NCBI GenBank assembly: GCA_030686995.1
Contig: CM060702.1
Location: forward strand, 66,156,440 to 66,220,439
Length of the DNA: 64,000 nt
Direction of reading: 5' to 3'
Source of the DNA: Artemisia argyi
Taxonomy: Eukaryota > Streptophyta > Magnoliopsida > Asterales > Asteraceae
Positions 43,481 through 56,346 of this stretch are shown one piece after another (position 1 is the stretch's first letter; every line of letters starts with the position of its first letter). Made by a program: the position numbers and the translations under genes. Below the pieces are notes generated by a model that saw only the letters and a program-made list of their open reading frames with translations, made no database searches and had not been told where the DNA came from.

Positions 43481-46201
43481 ATGGAGACAGAAACTAGTCA
43501 ATCAAACATTGCTGCTAAGCTTCCCAAGCTTAAGTTGAATGACTATGAGATGTGGAGGCTAATGATCGAACAATTCTTTATGGTGCAAGACTATGCACTC
43601 TGGGAGATCATTATGTTTGGAAATTCTTTCAAACCTGGTACTACCTCAGAAACAATTAATGGCAAGGAAGTACTAAAGGTCAACACTGGACAAGTCACAA
43701 ATGATGAAAGACTTCAGATGAAGAATGATTTGAAGGCAAGAGGCTTGCTGTTGATGACACTTCCCAGAGATCAAATTCTAGCTTTCAGCAAGTATAAGAC
43801 TACACAAACTCTATTTGAGGAGATCTGCAATGTTTTTGGTGGTAATGATTCCACCAAGAAAACACAGAAGACCTTGTTGAAACAGACTTATGAAAACTTT
43901 GGTTCAACAAATAATGAATCTATTGACAGTATCTTCACAAGACTTCAAAAGATTGTTACTCAACTCACAGTGTTTGGAATTGAGATGGAAAGGGAAGACC
44001 TCAATCTAAAGTTCTTAAGAAGTTTACCCTCTGAGTTTTGTACAAATGTTGCAGTATGGGAAGACAAGCCAGAATTAGAGACTATGAAGCTTAATGATTT
44101 GTACAATAACTTTAAAGTTATTGAACAGAGGTTGAAGAAAGCTGGCAAACTGAGTTCAGGATCAGGGAATTTAGCACTCATATCATCATCTGTTGATGAT
44201 AGTTCAGATGAAGAGAGTGATAGTGATGATGATGATGCTAACATTGTTATTTCCACTGACAGTGGAGGTGTTTCCACTGCTAGTTCAAAAAGACAGATTG
44301 CTGGTCTTAGTGATTCTACCTTTTATGCCTTTCTGTCAAGTCAGATGAATGGTTCAATTCTCACTCATGAGGATTTGGATCAAATTGATGAGGATGACAT
44401 GGAAGAGATGGACATTAAATGGCAGGTTGCATTACTAAGCTTAAAGGCAAAGAAGTTCTGGAGGAAGACTGGTAGGAAGATCACCATAAATGGCAATGAA
44501 ACTGTAGGTTTTGATAAAAAGAAGGTGGAGTGCTACAACTGTCACAAGAAGGGGCACTTTGCCAGGGAATGCAGGAAACCAAAGAAGCCTGATAACAGGT
44601 CAACTTGATACAAGCAGGACAAGAAGAAAGAATCTACAACTGAAGAACCAAAGGTACTATTGGCCATTGATGGAGTCAGCTATGATTGGAGCTATATGGC
44701 TGAAGATGAAGAAGATGGTTCAGAGTCTGCAATGATTGCTACTGAGCTTGCACTTATGGCTTTTTCTGACTTTGAGGTACAAATTAATAATGCTTGTTCT
44801 TAAACTTGTAAGGCTTTAAAAGATTATGAGAAACTTAAAGAACAATATGATGAACAATTGCTTGAGTTAAATCATACTAATTATAACTTAGCAAATCATA
44901 AAAGAGGTCTTGCTGTTTTAGAAACACAATTAGAGCATTATAGAGCCAATGAATCTAAGTTCAATGATGACATTGCTATTTTAAAAAGAGACTTAGATTA
45001 TCAGGTTGCTGTGAATAAGGCTCTTAGGGAAGAGTTAGAGAAGGTTAAAAGGGCCAATAACAATATACAGATAACTTGCAATACACTAGATCATCAATCC
45101 AAGTGTATTGACAAAATTTGGGAGGCCCAAGTTGTAAACAAAGCCAAATCAGGAGTAGGATATAAATCAGTTCCACCACCTCTAAGAGGTGTTCCATCAC
45201 CTCCTGGTATTGACTTAGCACACATAGGATTAGAAGAGTTCCAGGAACCAACCATGACCTATGGACCAAAATTTGTTAAAGAAGCTGTTATTGAAAAGGT
45301 TCAGGTTGAGGTTGATACATTTGACAGTGCTAGTGACTCATCTCTTAAAGATGAATGTTCGAATGCTGAGTCTAAAACTAGTATTCCTGAGTGTGTTCAT
45401 GTGGATGTTAAAAAGAGTATCCCTGAAGTTGTCAAAGAAAAGCCTAGGACACAATCTAATTACTCTAGGCCCACTCCTAGATATGCAGAGATGTACAGAA
45501 GCAGGTCAACAACTCCTAGGGGGAATAAGAGGAGTTGGAATCATGTTAAGTCTAGGCAATTTGGTAGTGACTTTGTGTTTAACAATAAACCCTGTCACAT
45601 ATGTGGTAGTTTTGAACATCTTCATTATAATTGTAACTATCACCTGGGTAGAAGGGAAGTGTTTGGGAATACCAAGGTGAATGGAAATAATGCTAATAAC
45701 TTTACTCACCCAAATCCACTAAGCAAGATGATTCCCAGGTCTGTTTTGCTTAACTCTGGCATCAAAACTCTTTCCACTGCTAAACCAGCAGTTGCCACTG
45801 CCAGGAATATAAACAGAGTTTACCCTAAGTCCCCTGTTAAGAGTGCCAAACCTATTACAACTTTTGTTAAATCTGCACAAACAGGGAAAAAGACCTATTT
45901 TGAAAAGAAAGTTTACAATAATCACAAGTGGGTACCTAAAATTTCAAAACCAGCAGTTTCCACTGCTAAGCCAGCAGTTACCACTGCAAGGCCAAAAGTT
46001 TCCACTGGTGGTTCTGTGAACAATAAAAGGGTAAATGTGGGAAATGCTGTTAAGGCCTCAACACGTTGGGAATGGAAACCAAAAGGATCTATCACCTCAA
46101 ACAATCCCAATGGTGTATCAATGACCTTTGACAGATATAATTATATTGATACACGAGGCAGATCCAAGTCATTTGTGGCTTGGGTCCCTAAAAGGAACTA
46201 A
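43481..46201 (+). pseudogene. Sirevirus-like gag (two in-frame stops)
   Basis: ATG 43481 opens a frame that reaches 46201 apart from TGA at 44606-44608 (likely CGA to TGA) and TAA at 44801-44803. The N-terminal 250 residues are copia gag (KLPKLKLNDYEMWRLMIEQ, LKARGLLLMTLP). An acidic Ser/Asp-rich linker follows, then the zinc knuckle CYNCHKKGHFAREC. After the stops, a coiled-coil region (about 44858-45060) precedes a second CCHC knuckle, CHICGSFEHLHYNC (about 45594-45635). Near the C-terminus VSTA/VTTA repeats (45770-46010) encode the same CCACTGC motif found in the LTR. Length (about 900 codons) suits Sirevirus gag. Pol lies in a different frame. Confidence 0.87.
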
Positions 46202-46215
46202 TTCCTTTATTTTAT

Positions 46216-47927
46216 GTGCAGGAACATTCAAAGCCCAAAGATGATCAAGGATATTCAGACAATGGATGTTCCAGGCACATGACTGGTAATAAGTCCTATC
46301 TTTCAGATTTCAAACCTTATGATAGACAATTTGTCAGCTTTGGAGGTGGTATTGGTGGCAAAGTTTCTAGCAAAGGAACTATCAAGGCTGGAAACTTGGA
46401 CTTTGAGAATGTGTATTATGTGAAAGAACTAAAGTATAACCTCTTCAGTGTGTCACAGATGTGTGACAAAAAGCATAGAGTTCTATTCACAGAATATGAA
46501 TGCTATATCTTATCTAAGGATTATAAGCTCCCTGATGAAAGTGATATTTTGCTTAAAATCCCTAGAAAAGGCAATCTATATAGCATAGACATGAAGAATA
46601 TAGTGGCTAAAGATGATGTTACTTGCTTGCTTGCAAAAGCCACTTTGGATGAATCCATGCTTTGGCACAGAAGACTTGGTCATGTTAATTTCAAGACCAT
46701 TAACAAGATTGTGAAAGATGGTCTAGTCAGAGGTTTACCAAAGAAGAGATTTGAAAATGACCAAACATGTGTTGCCTGTCTTAAAGGTAAGCAACACAGA
46801 GCTTCATGCAAGACCAAGGCATACAATTCAATTGATCATCCACTTTACATGCTGCATAGGGACTTGTTTGGTCCTACATCAGTGAGCAGCATAAATTTGA
46901 TGAAGTATTGTCTTGTTGTGACTGATGACTTTAGTAGATTTACATGGGTTTTCTTTTTAAGAACCAAGGATGAAACCACTGGCATCCTTAAGACATTTAT
47001 CACTGAAGTTGAAAATAAAGTTGAAAAGAAGATCAAGATCATCAGGTGTGACAATGGGACAGAGTTCAAGAACAAAGTTATGGATGATTTCTGCAGAGAC
47101 AAAGGTATTAAGAGAGAATTTAGTGTTGCAAGAACTCCTCAACAAAATGGAGTTGCTGAAACAAGGAACAGAACACTAATTGAGGCTGCTAGAACCATGT
47201 TAGCTGATTCAAAGCTACCAGTGACTTTTTGGGCTGAAGCAGTTAACACTGCTTGTTACATTCAGAACAGGGTTTTAGTGGTTAAAACAAAGAACAAGAC
47301 ACCTTATGAGCTATTCAGAGGAAGACCCCCAACTTTGGAATTTATGAGGCCATTTGGATGTCATGCTACAATTCTCAATACCATTAATCATCTGGGAAAA
47401 TTTGAAGAAAAGTCTGATGAAGGCTTCTTTGTTGGATATTCTATGGTTAGCAAGGCTTTTAGAGTCTATAACTTAAGAACAAAGAAGATTAAAGAGAATT
47501 TGCATGTTGAGTTTCTTGAAAATAAAACTAACATAGCAGGTTCAGGACCAGAATGGTTATTTGATCTTGAGACATTATCAAATACAATGAATTATGTACC
47601 TATTACTTCAAGTTCTGGAGACAAAAATCTTGAAGAATTAGAAGAATTCATTGATGAAGATGAATCTTGCAAAGATGATGAAGATGATAAAGATCAAATT
47701 GTTATGCCACTTTGGGACTTTGTTGACAATAATGAAAACTCTCAACCTTCAAAGGATTCTGAAAAGGAAAGTGATGCAAATGCTGTGAATTTTGATGTTC
47801 TGAATAAAGAAATTCCTGCTAGCAGTGGTAACTCAATTCCCACTGCTATAATAGAAGTTTCCACTGATGGTCCAAATGTGGTAAGTTCATCTCAGGAATC
47901 ACTCAGTGATGATGTTGAGATCTCAAA
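46216..47927 (+). CDS. Sirevirus-like pol, first part: protease and integrase
   Basis: The frame is offset from gag and opens near the gag stop. The protease active site reads SDNGCSRHMTG where DSGCSRHMTG is usual: the Asp is kept, Ser is Asn. Integrase follows with the zinc domain WHRRLGHVNF...CVACLKGKQ, and catalytic Asp residues in LHRDLFGP and RCDNGTEF. The Glu is in NGVAETRNRTL (usually ER/K-NRTL). GKFEEKSDEGFFVGYS marks the C-terminal side. The frame runs 25 codons into the inserted LTR before stopping at 48004-48006. The true gene breaks at 47927 and resumes at 54318: dropping the insert plus one TCAAA keeps the frame. Confidence 0.9.
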
Positions 47928-49347
47928 TGATGAGGCGAAAAATGAACCGTTTTTAGGGGGTCATTTAAGCCCGGAATTGAATTTATTTGATCAAATATTG
48001 CCCTAAATCGTTCCTTTTGTGATTTTAGGTACTTTGGGAGTGAATTCTGGAAAAGGAAGCATTTTGGACGTTTTTGGAGCATAAAAGTGAAGAAAACGGC
48101 AAAGACTTAATTTTCCATGCTGGGACCAGTACCTGACGGCGTCAAGAAGGAAAATTTTACGGCGTCTGGAGTAAAATCCATGACGACCCAGAGAAAACCT
48201 GAAGGCGTCAGAAGAAGGGCGTCAAGAGTTATTTTGGTGACGGCCTGAAGTTGGATTACACGTGACGGCGTCAAACCCAGATCTAGGTAGTCCGAGAACT
48301 TATTTGGCGGCGAGATGACGGCGTCAGAAATTTACTCTTGACGCCGTCACCTCACAAAATCTATATATACTTTTCTATTTTTCATTCATTAAGAGAGGAA
48401 CTTGTATGGAGAATACTAGGGTCGAACCTAATAAACCCTAGGTCGTTTGTAACAGTATTTTCAAGGGTTTTCACCCCTTGAAACCTTTCATGTTCAATTA
48501 AGATAAGTCTTCTATCAATTCATTCAATATGTCTATGTGTTGTTTGAATATATCTTATGCTTATCTTGATTATAACATGCTAGGCTAGATCTTTTGTGTG
48601 TTTGCTTAGATGTAATGAAACCTAGATGTTGATTATAGGTTGATTTCTTGTTTATAGTTGTAATGGATGAATGATTTCAATGTTAGGCTTAAGAAAACTG
48701 GCAGATCTCCATTGTGTAACTTGCTTGAACGTCTTAAGAAACATGAACCGATGTGTACTAGGTTTTTATGATTGTATTTAATGCATGAGCGAATTCTAGT
48801 GATCCCATGTTAGGAGCTTCTTAGCCGGCTCAACATAGGAGTGAAGTAGGAGCTTATAGGATTGGAGAAGTAAGTACGCCACCCCATGAATGGTATTAAG
48901 GAATACAATCCATCATCGACGCAACTATAACAAGTAATTAACCTGTAAAAGATATTTAGGGAGTAGTGAAATCTAAGTAAACACAATTCTCCCATATATT
49001 GCTCACACCTCTAGTTTAATTTAGTTTATTTTCATTTTTATTATTTTATTTTGATTGCATCTTAGTTATTGGGTTAGTTGACTAGCAACTAATTCCGCCC
49101 ACTCCTCTAAAACTGAGATTTTACTTGCTTTTATAAAAACATAAAAATACAAAAAGAATCATCCCTCATCTCTAGACCTAGTCTTTAGGTTTTCTAATCC
49201 TAGCGACACTATTCCTAAGTTGAACGATCAATCCTCCGGTACTTGTCACTATACTATACTACAACGATCAGGTACACTGCCTGGTGGGGGTTGTAAGCTT
49301 CTCGAGATCCCTCGAGAGGTAAAGCCTGGTGCAATTCCCACGCATCA
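47928..49347 (+). repeat. 5' LTR of non-autonomous Athila element
   Basis: This 1420 bp LTR carries the TGACG motif cluster at about 48134-48352, ahead of a CTATATATAC box near 48361. The PBS TGGCGCCGCAGCCTGGGGA is at 49354-49372. Confidence 0.95.
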
Positions 49348-49508
49348 AGTTTTTGGCGCCGCAGCCTGGGGAATAGTTATTGTCTAGGTTAGGATTTCTT
49401 TTTATTAGGTCTACTTGCTAGATTCCTTTCTAGTAAGATTTTAGTTTTATTTTAAGTTTTCTTTAGTCTATCTTATTTCTTTGTTTCCTTTGTTCGTAAA
49501 CTATATCG

Positions 49509-50387
49509 ATGGATAACAATAACATCGATCGTTTGATTCCTGTTATTCGCGTTTTTCGTCGTAGGATTTTCCAAATACCCGCCCCAATCCCTTTAGTGGA
49601 AAATGAGAACCCACCTAACCTATCGCCTAACCACCACTTTGACAATAATTCTAAAATGGAGGAGTCTGACCACGATGATGACCATAAGGCTAGTCCTTTT
49701 TACTATTCAGATGATGGTGATGTGATTAATGAGGATAGGATGGAAGATGAAGTGAACCCTCTTAGGTATGTCGACCCTAGAACAAGGATTGAGAGTAATA
49801 GCTCATTCAATATGCAATTTCCTTGTAAGATTGGATTTAGGAGCTTTAATGCCTACCTTAACTCATCTCTCTCAATGAACATAATCTAGCGTAGTGAATA
49901 TAATAAAATCATGGTAGATGAGTTAGAATACAAAGGAGATAATGTTATTGCTAGGGCAATGTCATTGCATGTGTTTGTAGGAAGCTTCGTTTATCTTGTT
50001 GAGTTCATGGTTATGGAGAATCTAGGAGAATTTATCGATAGTAAGTTGACCCAAGTTGTGTTTGGAAAACCTTTCAAAAGGTTGACCAACCTTGATGAAA
50101 AACTTATGGAAGGGTTAATTACATTCTCAAATGGGGATGAAGATTTTGTCTACCAAATGCCCCGTGCACACCCTAGGTTCAAGGATTTCTCCATGGAGAA
50201 GTGTAGTAGGTATCCGCCTCTAGAAATGCTAAGTGAGAACGATAAATGAAAAGGGCTTAAATATACTCATGAGAAGAATAAAAGGTATTATCGTAGATGT
50301 TTAGAGTTAAGTGATGATTATAAGAAAGATGAGGCGATTATTAGATGGCTCACCCTCGGTTATGTGAGCATAAGTGACACACGGTAA
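49509..50387 (+). pseudogene. Single small ORF of the non-autonomous Athila element
   Basis: One frame from ATG 49509 to TAA 50385-50387 (293 codons) is broken by TAG 49887-49889 and TGA 50247-50249. The first third is acidic and low-complexity (ESDHDDDHK, DDGDVINED). The middle contains ELEYKGDNVIARA and VVFGKPFKRLTN. The latter resembles the ILGRPFLAT segment of retropepsins, suggesting a worn protease-derived domain, but I see no D-T/S-G active site. The end (YRRCLELSDDYKKDEAIIRW) has a conserved look I recall from anonymous Asteraceae repeat proteins. The start was chosen as the first ATG after the leader. Function unknown; gag-like packaging aid or protease relic are both possible. Confidence 0.6.
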
Positions 50388-52279
50388 CCCATGACCGTGA
50401 GTCTAGCTACAAGACTCGTAAATAAAGAAAAGCGCTTCTTGGGAGGCAACCCATGTTTTGTGTGATTTTTATTTTGTTTGATTGTTATTTGCTTCCGTAT
50501 GCATGCTTTATTTTTATTGTTGGTAGATTATGTTTCAAAACTAAAATGGTGAAAATACTTTACTTTGTTGTTTGGCTTAGTCATAACTTCATCCAAAGGT
50601 ATTTCGCAAAAGATAAGTGTAAGGGGAAACCCCAAATATGTTTTTAAGAAACAATCTCGATCATGATTCTCCACAATATTAAGTGAACATGTATATTCAT
50701 ATTTGTTAGAGTCAAATGCTTGTATCGAGTCATAATGATGTTTTTCAGGATTGTCCAGGAAGTAGGACCAAGTTTTTCTAGAAATTTTCCGGAAACTTAA
50801 CATAAGAATTTCTGCAGGTCACTTCTGACGGCGTCAGGAAGAAATTCCTGACGGCGTCACGTGTAAAATTCTGGAAATTTTACCAGTTTTGTTTTTTCTA
50901 ACGGAGTCTTAAAGTTTTTGTTGAATCTTTAGTTTTATAATCTCTAGGAAATCTGCAAACATTCATTCCACAAGCATTATATCCCTTTAATTCCTAGAAA
51001 GCAATTTAAGATATATATGTTACTTTTTCTAGGATTTGTTAGCATATATAGATTGCTGTCGATTTTACGCGAGGTTGCCTTGTCTATTTTCTCAGGTTTA
51101 ACAGGTTATGTTAGACAAGAAGATGATTTATATTCTGGAAGGGAAGCTTTGATTGTTCATTTTCTTGGAGGAAGAACTAACCTTGATATCTTATTATCCA
51201 TACCGAGCGAATCAGGGGAGTATTTGATTTCATTCGTTTTACTTATTTCACTTTTACATTCTTTACTTGAACATTGGGGACAATGTTCATCCTAAGTGTA
51301 AGGGGAGGGTAAAATGATAATACCTAACCTAGATACACTTTCGCTTGAGTTTGTTTGTTTGATGGTAGGTGTGTAATAAAACTATGAGAAATACTTGTTA
51401 GTGTAATTTTAGCGCCAAATTTAAAATTTTTTACAACATTTAGGAGTGAAACTTTAGCCATAGCAAGCGTCTCATGGATAGGAGATCGTATGACTAGCAC
51501 AAAACCGTACCATTCAGAAAAATTTTCCACCCAAATATGTGAGGTTCGCCTTTAGATTTGATAGGAAAAGCATTCATTATTAGTGCTTATGAGTGTACCG
51601 GTAGCATTTAGATTCTAGAACTTGCGTTAGTGATGCATCCCGAGACCGCTAGTGAGACTACATTCATGTAGTAGGATTTACTACATGATAAGAGGCATTA
51701 GGATCACCCTTGTGTTAAACCCGTATCATAATTACTTGACCACTTAAGTCATATTGCTTGGCTAGTAAAGTCAATTAATTTTTCCCACACCTTAGCGTTG
51801 TACTCATTTTTAGTACACGAAACCCCTAGTACACCCCTCCGAGCCTATCTTTTCGTTTCTAACTTTAAGCATCTTACTTAAAGGAAGAATTTGTTACACT
51901 GCACTTAAATGTACACCCAAATCGCCTTAGCCTTCCGTGTATGCACTCATCTTTAGTGCATTATTGTTACATTTTTAAACCCTTAGTTAATTATCTAATT
52001 GATTACATGGTTGCTAAGTCGAGTCATATCCTTGTACATATTGTTTTGGGACGATTGGGACTCATGGGTAAAGTACTAGTGTTATGAAGTAATGGGGAAG
52101 AACATCATATTATTACCCCTATATATACGTTAATCTTAAAAGTACTCCAAGTGTTTTGATTATCTTGATTCGAGTCATTAGATTAGTTTATTGTAAAGTA
52201 TGTAAAAATTCAAGTGTAAGGGGAATGTTCATTCCCTATGATGTATTATTTTGGATGGTAGGGTAAAAGTGTATGCAAA

Positions 52280-52311
<32 letters not shown>

Positions 52312-52890
52312 AAAGAGAAAAGATAAAAAAAAAAGAAACATACGGACTACCATCCCGTTTCATTCTATGTTTATTTTATATTTTTGTTATTTTTCATTTA
52401 TTAGCTTAAGTCGAGTCTAGTCTTGGCTTAGCAACGCCATATTTGTACATGTAATTAACCAAGATTATTAACTCGCCACCAGTAAAGATTGCCTATATCC
52501 AACAAAACCGTGTATTTCATATCCCTATACCTAACGTTACAACCCTTTAAAAAGACCTCTTTGATAGTTTATCCTAGGTGCTTACGCCATGTGGTGGAGG
52601 TTTGATCCTTTCCCAAGCCTATGGTAATCTATTTTGCTATGACAGGTAGTGAGAGATGTTTTCCATTTCCATATTGTGATATTACTTTATTACACCCGAG
52701 AGATGTGAGTATCTAAACACTATTTGTGAGGTGCTAGTGTATGACCTCCGTGCTTGTCTTTGGTCTTTTGTGGAACGATTATTTGTTGTAATTACTTTTA
52801 TATTAGTGTTAAATGACCCCTAACTTGTATTTTGATTAGAATAAAAGCGCATTTGCTTGAGCACAAGCAAATCTCAAGTGTAAGGGTATA
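50388..52890 (+). other. 3' internal non-coding region of non-autonomous Athila element
   Basis: I see no gene. It contains the GGGAGGCAACCCATG box (about 50440-50454), a pair of TGACGGCGTCA motifs (about 50826-50860) and four AAGTGTAAGGG sites at 50615, 51294, 52212 and 52876. The hairpins are at 51269-51288 and 52852-52871. The last AAGTGTAAGGG site adjoins the 3' LTR and is the presumed PPT. Confidence 0.75.
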
Positions 52891-54312
52891 TGATGAGGCG
52901 AAAAATGAACCGTTTTTAGGGGGTCATTTAAGCCCGGAATTGAATTTATTTGATCAAATATTGCCCTAAATCATTCCTTTTGTGATTTTAGGTACTTTGG
53001 GAGTGAATTCTGGAAAAGGAAGCATTTTGGACGTTTTTGGAGCATAAAAGTGAAGAAAATGGCAAAGACTTAATTTTCCATGCTGGGAACAGTACCTGAC
53101 GGCGTCAAGAAGGAAAATTTGACGGCGTCAGGAGTAAAATCCATGACGACCCAGAGAAAACCTGAAGGCGTCAGAAGAAGGGCGTCAAGAGTTATTTTGG
53201 TGACGGCCTGAAGTTGGATTACACGTGATGGCGTCAAACCCAGATCTAGGCAGTCCGAGAACTTATTTGGCGGCGAGATGACGGCGTCAGAAATTTACTC
53301 TTGACGACGTCACCTCACAAAATCTATGTATACTTTTCTATTTTTCATTCATTAAGAGAGGAACTTGTGTGGAGAATACTAGGGTCGAACCTAATAAACC
53401 CTAGGTCGTTTGTAACAGTATTTTCAAGGGTTTTCACCCCTTGAAACCTTTCATGTTCAATTAAGATAAGTCTTCTATCAATTCATTCAATATGTCTATG
53501 TGTTGTTTGAATATATCTTATGATTATCTTGATTATAACATGCTAGGCTAGATCTTTTGTGTGTTTGCTTAGATGTAATGTAACCTAGATGTTGATTATA
53601 GGTTGATTTCTTGTTTATAGTTGTAATGGATGAATGATTTCAATGTTAGGCTTAAGAAAACTGGCAGATCTCCATTGTGTAACTTGCTTGAACGTCTTAA
53701 GAAACATGAACCGATGTGTACTAGGTTTTTATGATTGTATTTAATGCATGAGCGAATTCTAGTGATCCCATGTTAGGAGCTTCTTAGCCGGCTCAACATA
53801 GGAGTGAAGTAGGAGCTTATAGGATTGGGGAAGTAAGTACGCCTCCCCATGAATGGTATTAAGGAATACAATCCGTCATCCACACAACTGTAACAAGTAA
53901 TTAACTTGTAAAAGATATCTAGGGAGTAGTGAAATCTAAGTAAACACAATTCTCCCATATATTGCTCACACCTCTAGTTTAATTTAGTTTATTTTCATTT
54001 TTATTATTTTATTTTGATTGCATCTTAGTTATTGGGTTAGTTGACTAGCAACTAATTCCGCCCACTCCTCTAAAAAACTGAGATTTTACTTGCTTTTATA
54101 AAAACATAAAAATACAAAAAGAATCATCCCTCATCTCTAGACCTAGTCTTTAGGTTTTCTAATCCTAGCGACACTATTCCTAAGTTGAACGATCAATCCC
54201 CCGGTACTTGTCACTATACTATACTACAACAATCAGGTACACTGCCTGGTGGGGGTTGTAAGCTTCTCGAGATCCCTCGAGAGGTAAAGCCTGGTGCAAT
54301 TCCCACGCATCA
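52891..54312 (+). repeat. 3' LTR of non-autonomous Athila element
   Basis: This 1422 bp LTR is the partner of 47928-49347, ending CCCACGCATCA directly before the TCAAA duplication. Confidence 0.95.
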
Positions 54313-54317
54313 TCAAA

Positions 54318-56058
54318 CATGCCGACAACATATGATATTCCTAGAACATCACAGACTTTAATTCACAAAGTGCATCCACTTGAAAATGTTATTGGTGAAT
54401 TACAATCAGGTGTCAAGACAAGAAGGCAGACTAAGAAAGATGATGTTCATGTGTTCATTAGTGAAGTTTATGAGTCCAAGAAGCATAGGAACAAGAATGA
54501 ATGTTTGTTTTTCTGTTTTCTATCACAAGTGGAGCCTAAAAATTTTTATAAGGCTTTGGAAGAATCTAGCTGGGTTGAAGCAATGCAAGAGGAGTTGTTG
54601 CAGTTCAAACTTCAAAAGGTTTGGGTTCTTTGTGATTTGCCTGATGGTATGAAGGTGATTGGTACTAAGTGGGTTTTCAGAAACAAGAAAGATGAAAGAG
54701 GTATTGTTATCAGGAACAAAGCTAGATTGGTTGCTCAAGGAAACACTCAAGAGGAGGGTATTGACTATGAAGAAGTTTTTGCTCCTGTTGCAAGGATTGA
54801 GGCTATTAGATTGTTTCTAGCCTATGCATCCTTTATGGTCTTTACTGTCTATCAAATGGATGTTAAGAGCGCCTTCCTATATGGAAAGATTGATGAGAAG
54901 GTTTATGTCTCTCAACCTCCAGGCTTTGAAGATCCTCAACACCCTAATAAAGTGTATAAAGTTGTTAAGGCTCTTTATGGCTTACATCAAGCTCCAAGGA
55001 AGTGGTATGAAACCTTAGCTAATTATCTGTTGAATAATGGGTTTCATAGAGGAAAGATTGATCAAACTTTGTTCATCAAGAAAGACAAGGGTGATATTCT
55101 ACTTGTTCAAGTATATGTTGATGATATCATCTTTGGATCTACTAGACAAGAGATGTGCAAAGAATTTGAAAAGCTGATGAAGGATGAATTTCAAATGTGT
55201 TCTATGGGAGAACTTACTTTATTTTTGGGGCTGCAAGTACAACAGAGTAAAGAGTGCATCTTTATCAATCAAGACAAATATGTGACTGAGATTATAAGGA
55301 AGTTCAAATTTACTGATGCAAAACCTTCAAATACCCCTGCTGATAAGACTACTCATCTATTGTTGAAGAATGCTAGTGGAGCTGATGTTGATGTGCACAC
55401 CTACAAATCTATGATTGGTTCTCTGATGTATCTTACTTCATCAAGACCAGACATTATGTTTGATGTATGTTCTTGTGCAAGATTTCAAGTTACTCCAAAG
55501 ACATCACATATGACAGCAGTAGAGAAGATTTTCAAGTATTTGAAGACATATCCTAATCTAGGATTGTGGTATCCAAGAGAATCCCCTATGGAATTGATCA
55601 CTTACTCAGATAGTGACTATGCTGGTGCAAGTTTGGATAGAAGGTCAACTACAGGTGGATGTCAATTTCTTGGATGTAGATTGGTGTCATGGCAGTGCAA
55701 GAAACAAACAATGGTGGCTACTTCAACCACTGAAGCAGAATATGTTGCTGCTGCTAGCTGTTGTGCTAAGATCTTATGGCTTCAGAATCAATTGTTGGAT
55801 TATGGGTACAATTTCATGAACACCATTATCTATATAGACAATAGTAGTACCATATGCATTATTAAAAATCATGTGCAACACACTAAAACTAAACATATTG
55901 AAATTATACATCATTTTATCAGAGATTGTTTTGAGAAAAAGCTTATTAATGTTGTCAAAATTCATACTGATGACACCTATGCTGATTTATTAACAAAAGG
56001 GCTTGATGTGGGTAGGTTTCAATACTTGGTAACAGGTATTGGAATGCTAAATCCATAA
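54318..56058 (+). CDS. Sirevirus-like pol, second part: reverse transcriptase and RNase H
   Basis: This open frame of 579 residues starts at the first ATG (54319) after the insertion and ends at 56058. RT motifs: [46 protein letters not shown] (first Asp), [23 protein letters not shown] (YVDD) and FLGLQVQQ. RNase H follows with [26 protein letters not shown] and a final YADLLTKGL. All catalytic acidic residues are present and no stop is seen. Together with 46216-47927 this would be a full copia pol if not split by the LTR element. Confidence 0.93.
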
Positions 56059-56346
56059 ATCTTTGATGTCTAATAATTTTCAGTGTTGCAGGATAGTTTT
56101 TAGGTACTAATATTGTTTGTATATGTTTGTATGGTTTTCTACTAACTTGTATGCAGAGAAATTAAAGAACAGTGGAAACCATGTTACAACAGTGGAAAGA
56201 CTTGCTCTCTCAGTAACAAAAGATAAAAGTACTTTTATTCATTCATTCATGAGGAAACAAAGTACATCCATTCAGAGAGTTCAGACACAAACATAACATC
56301 ACAAAACATAAAGATAAACAACCAAACACCTAAACCTTCAGACCAA

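Larger units (their letters stand above)
47928..54312 (+). mobile_element. Non-autonomous Athila-family element inserted in sirevirus pol
   Basis: This 6385 bp element has LTRs 47928-49347 and 52891-54312, a tRNA-Asp-type PBS and the target duplication TCAAA (47923-47927 and 54313-54317). The interior (about 3.5 kb) has one small ORF and the family's 3' non-coding region but no RT, RNase H or integrase. Its LTRs and 3' region match the autonomous element at 16623-27474, a plausible helper. Roughly two dozen LTR differences over ~1420 bp by eye make it the youngest insertion on this side. Confidence 0.95.
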
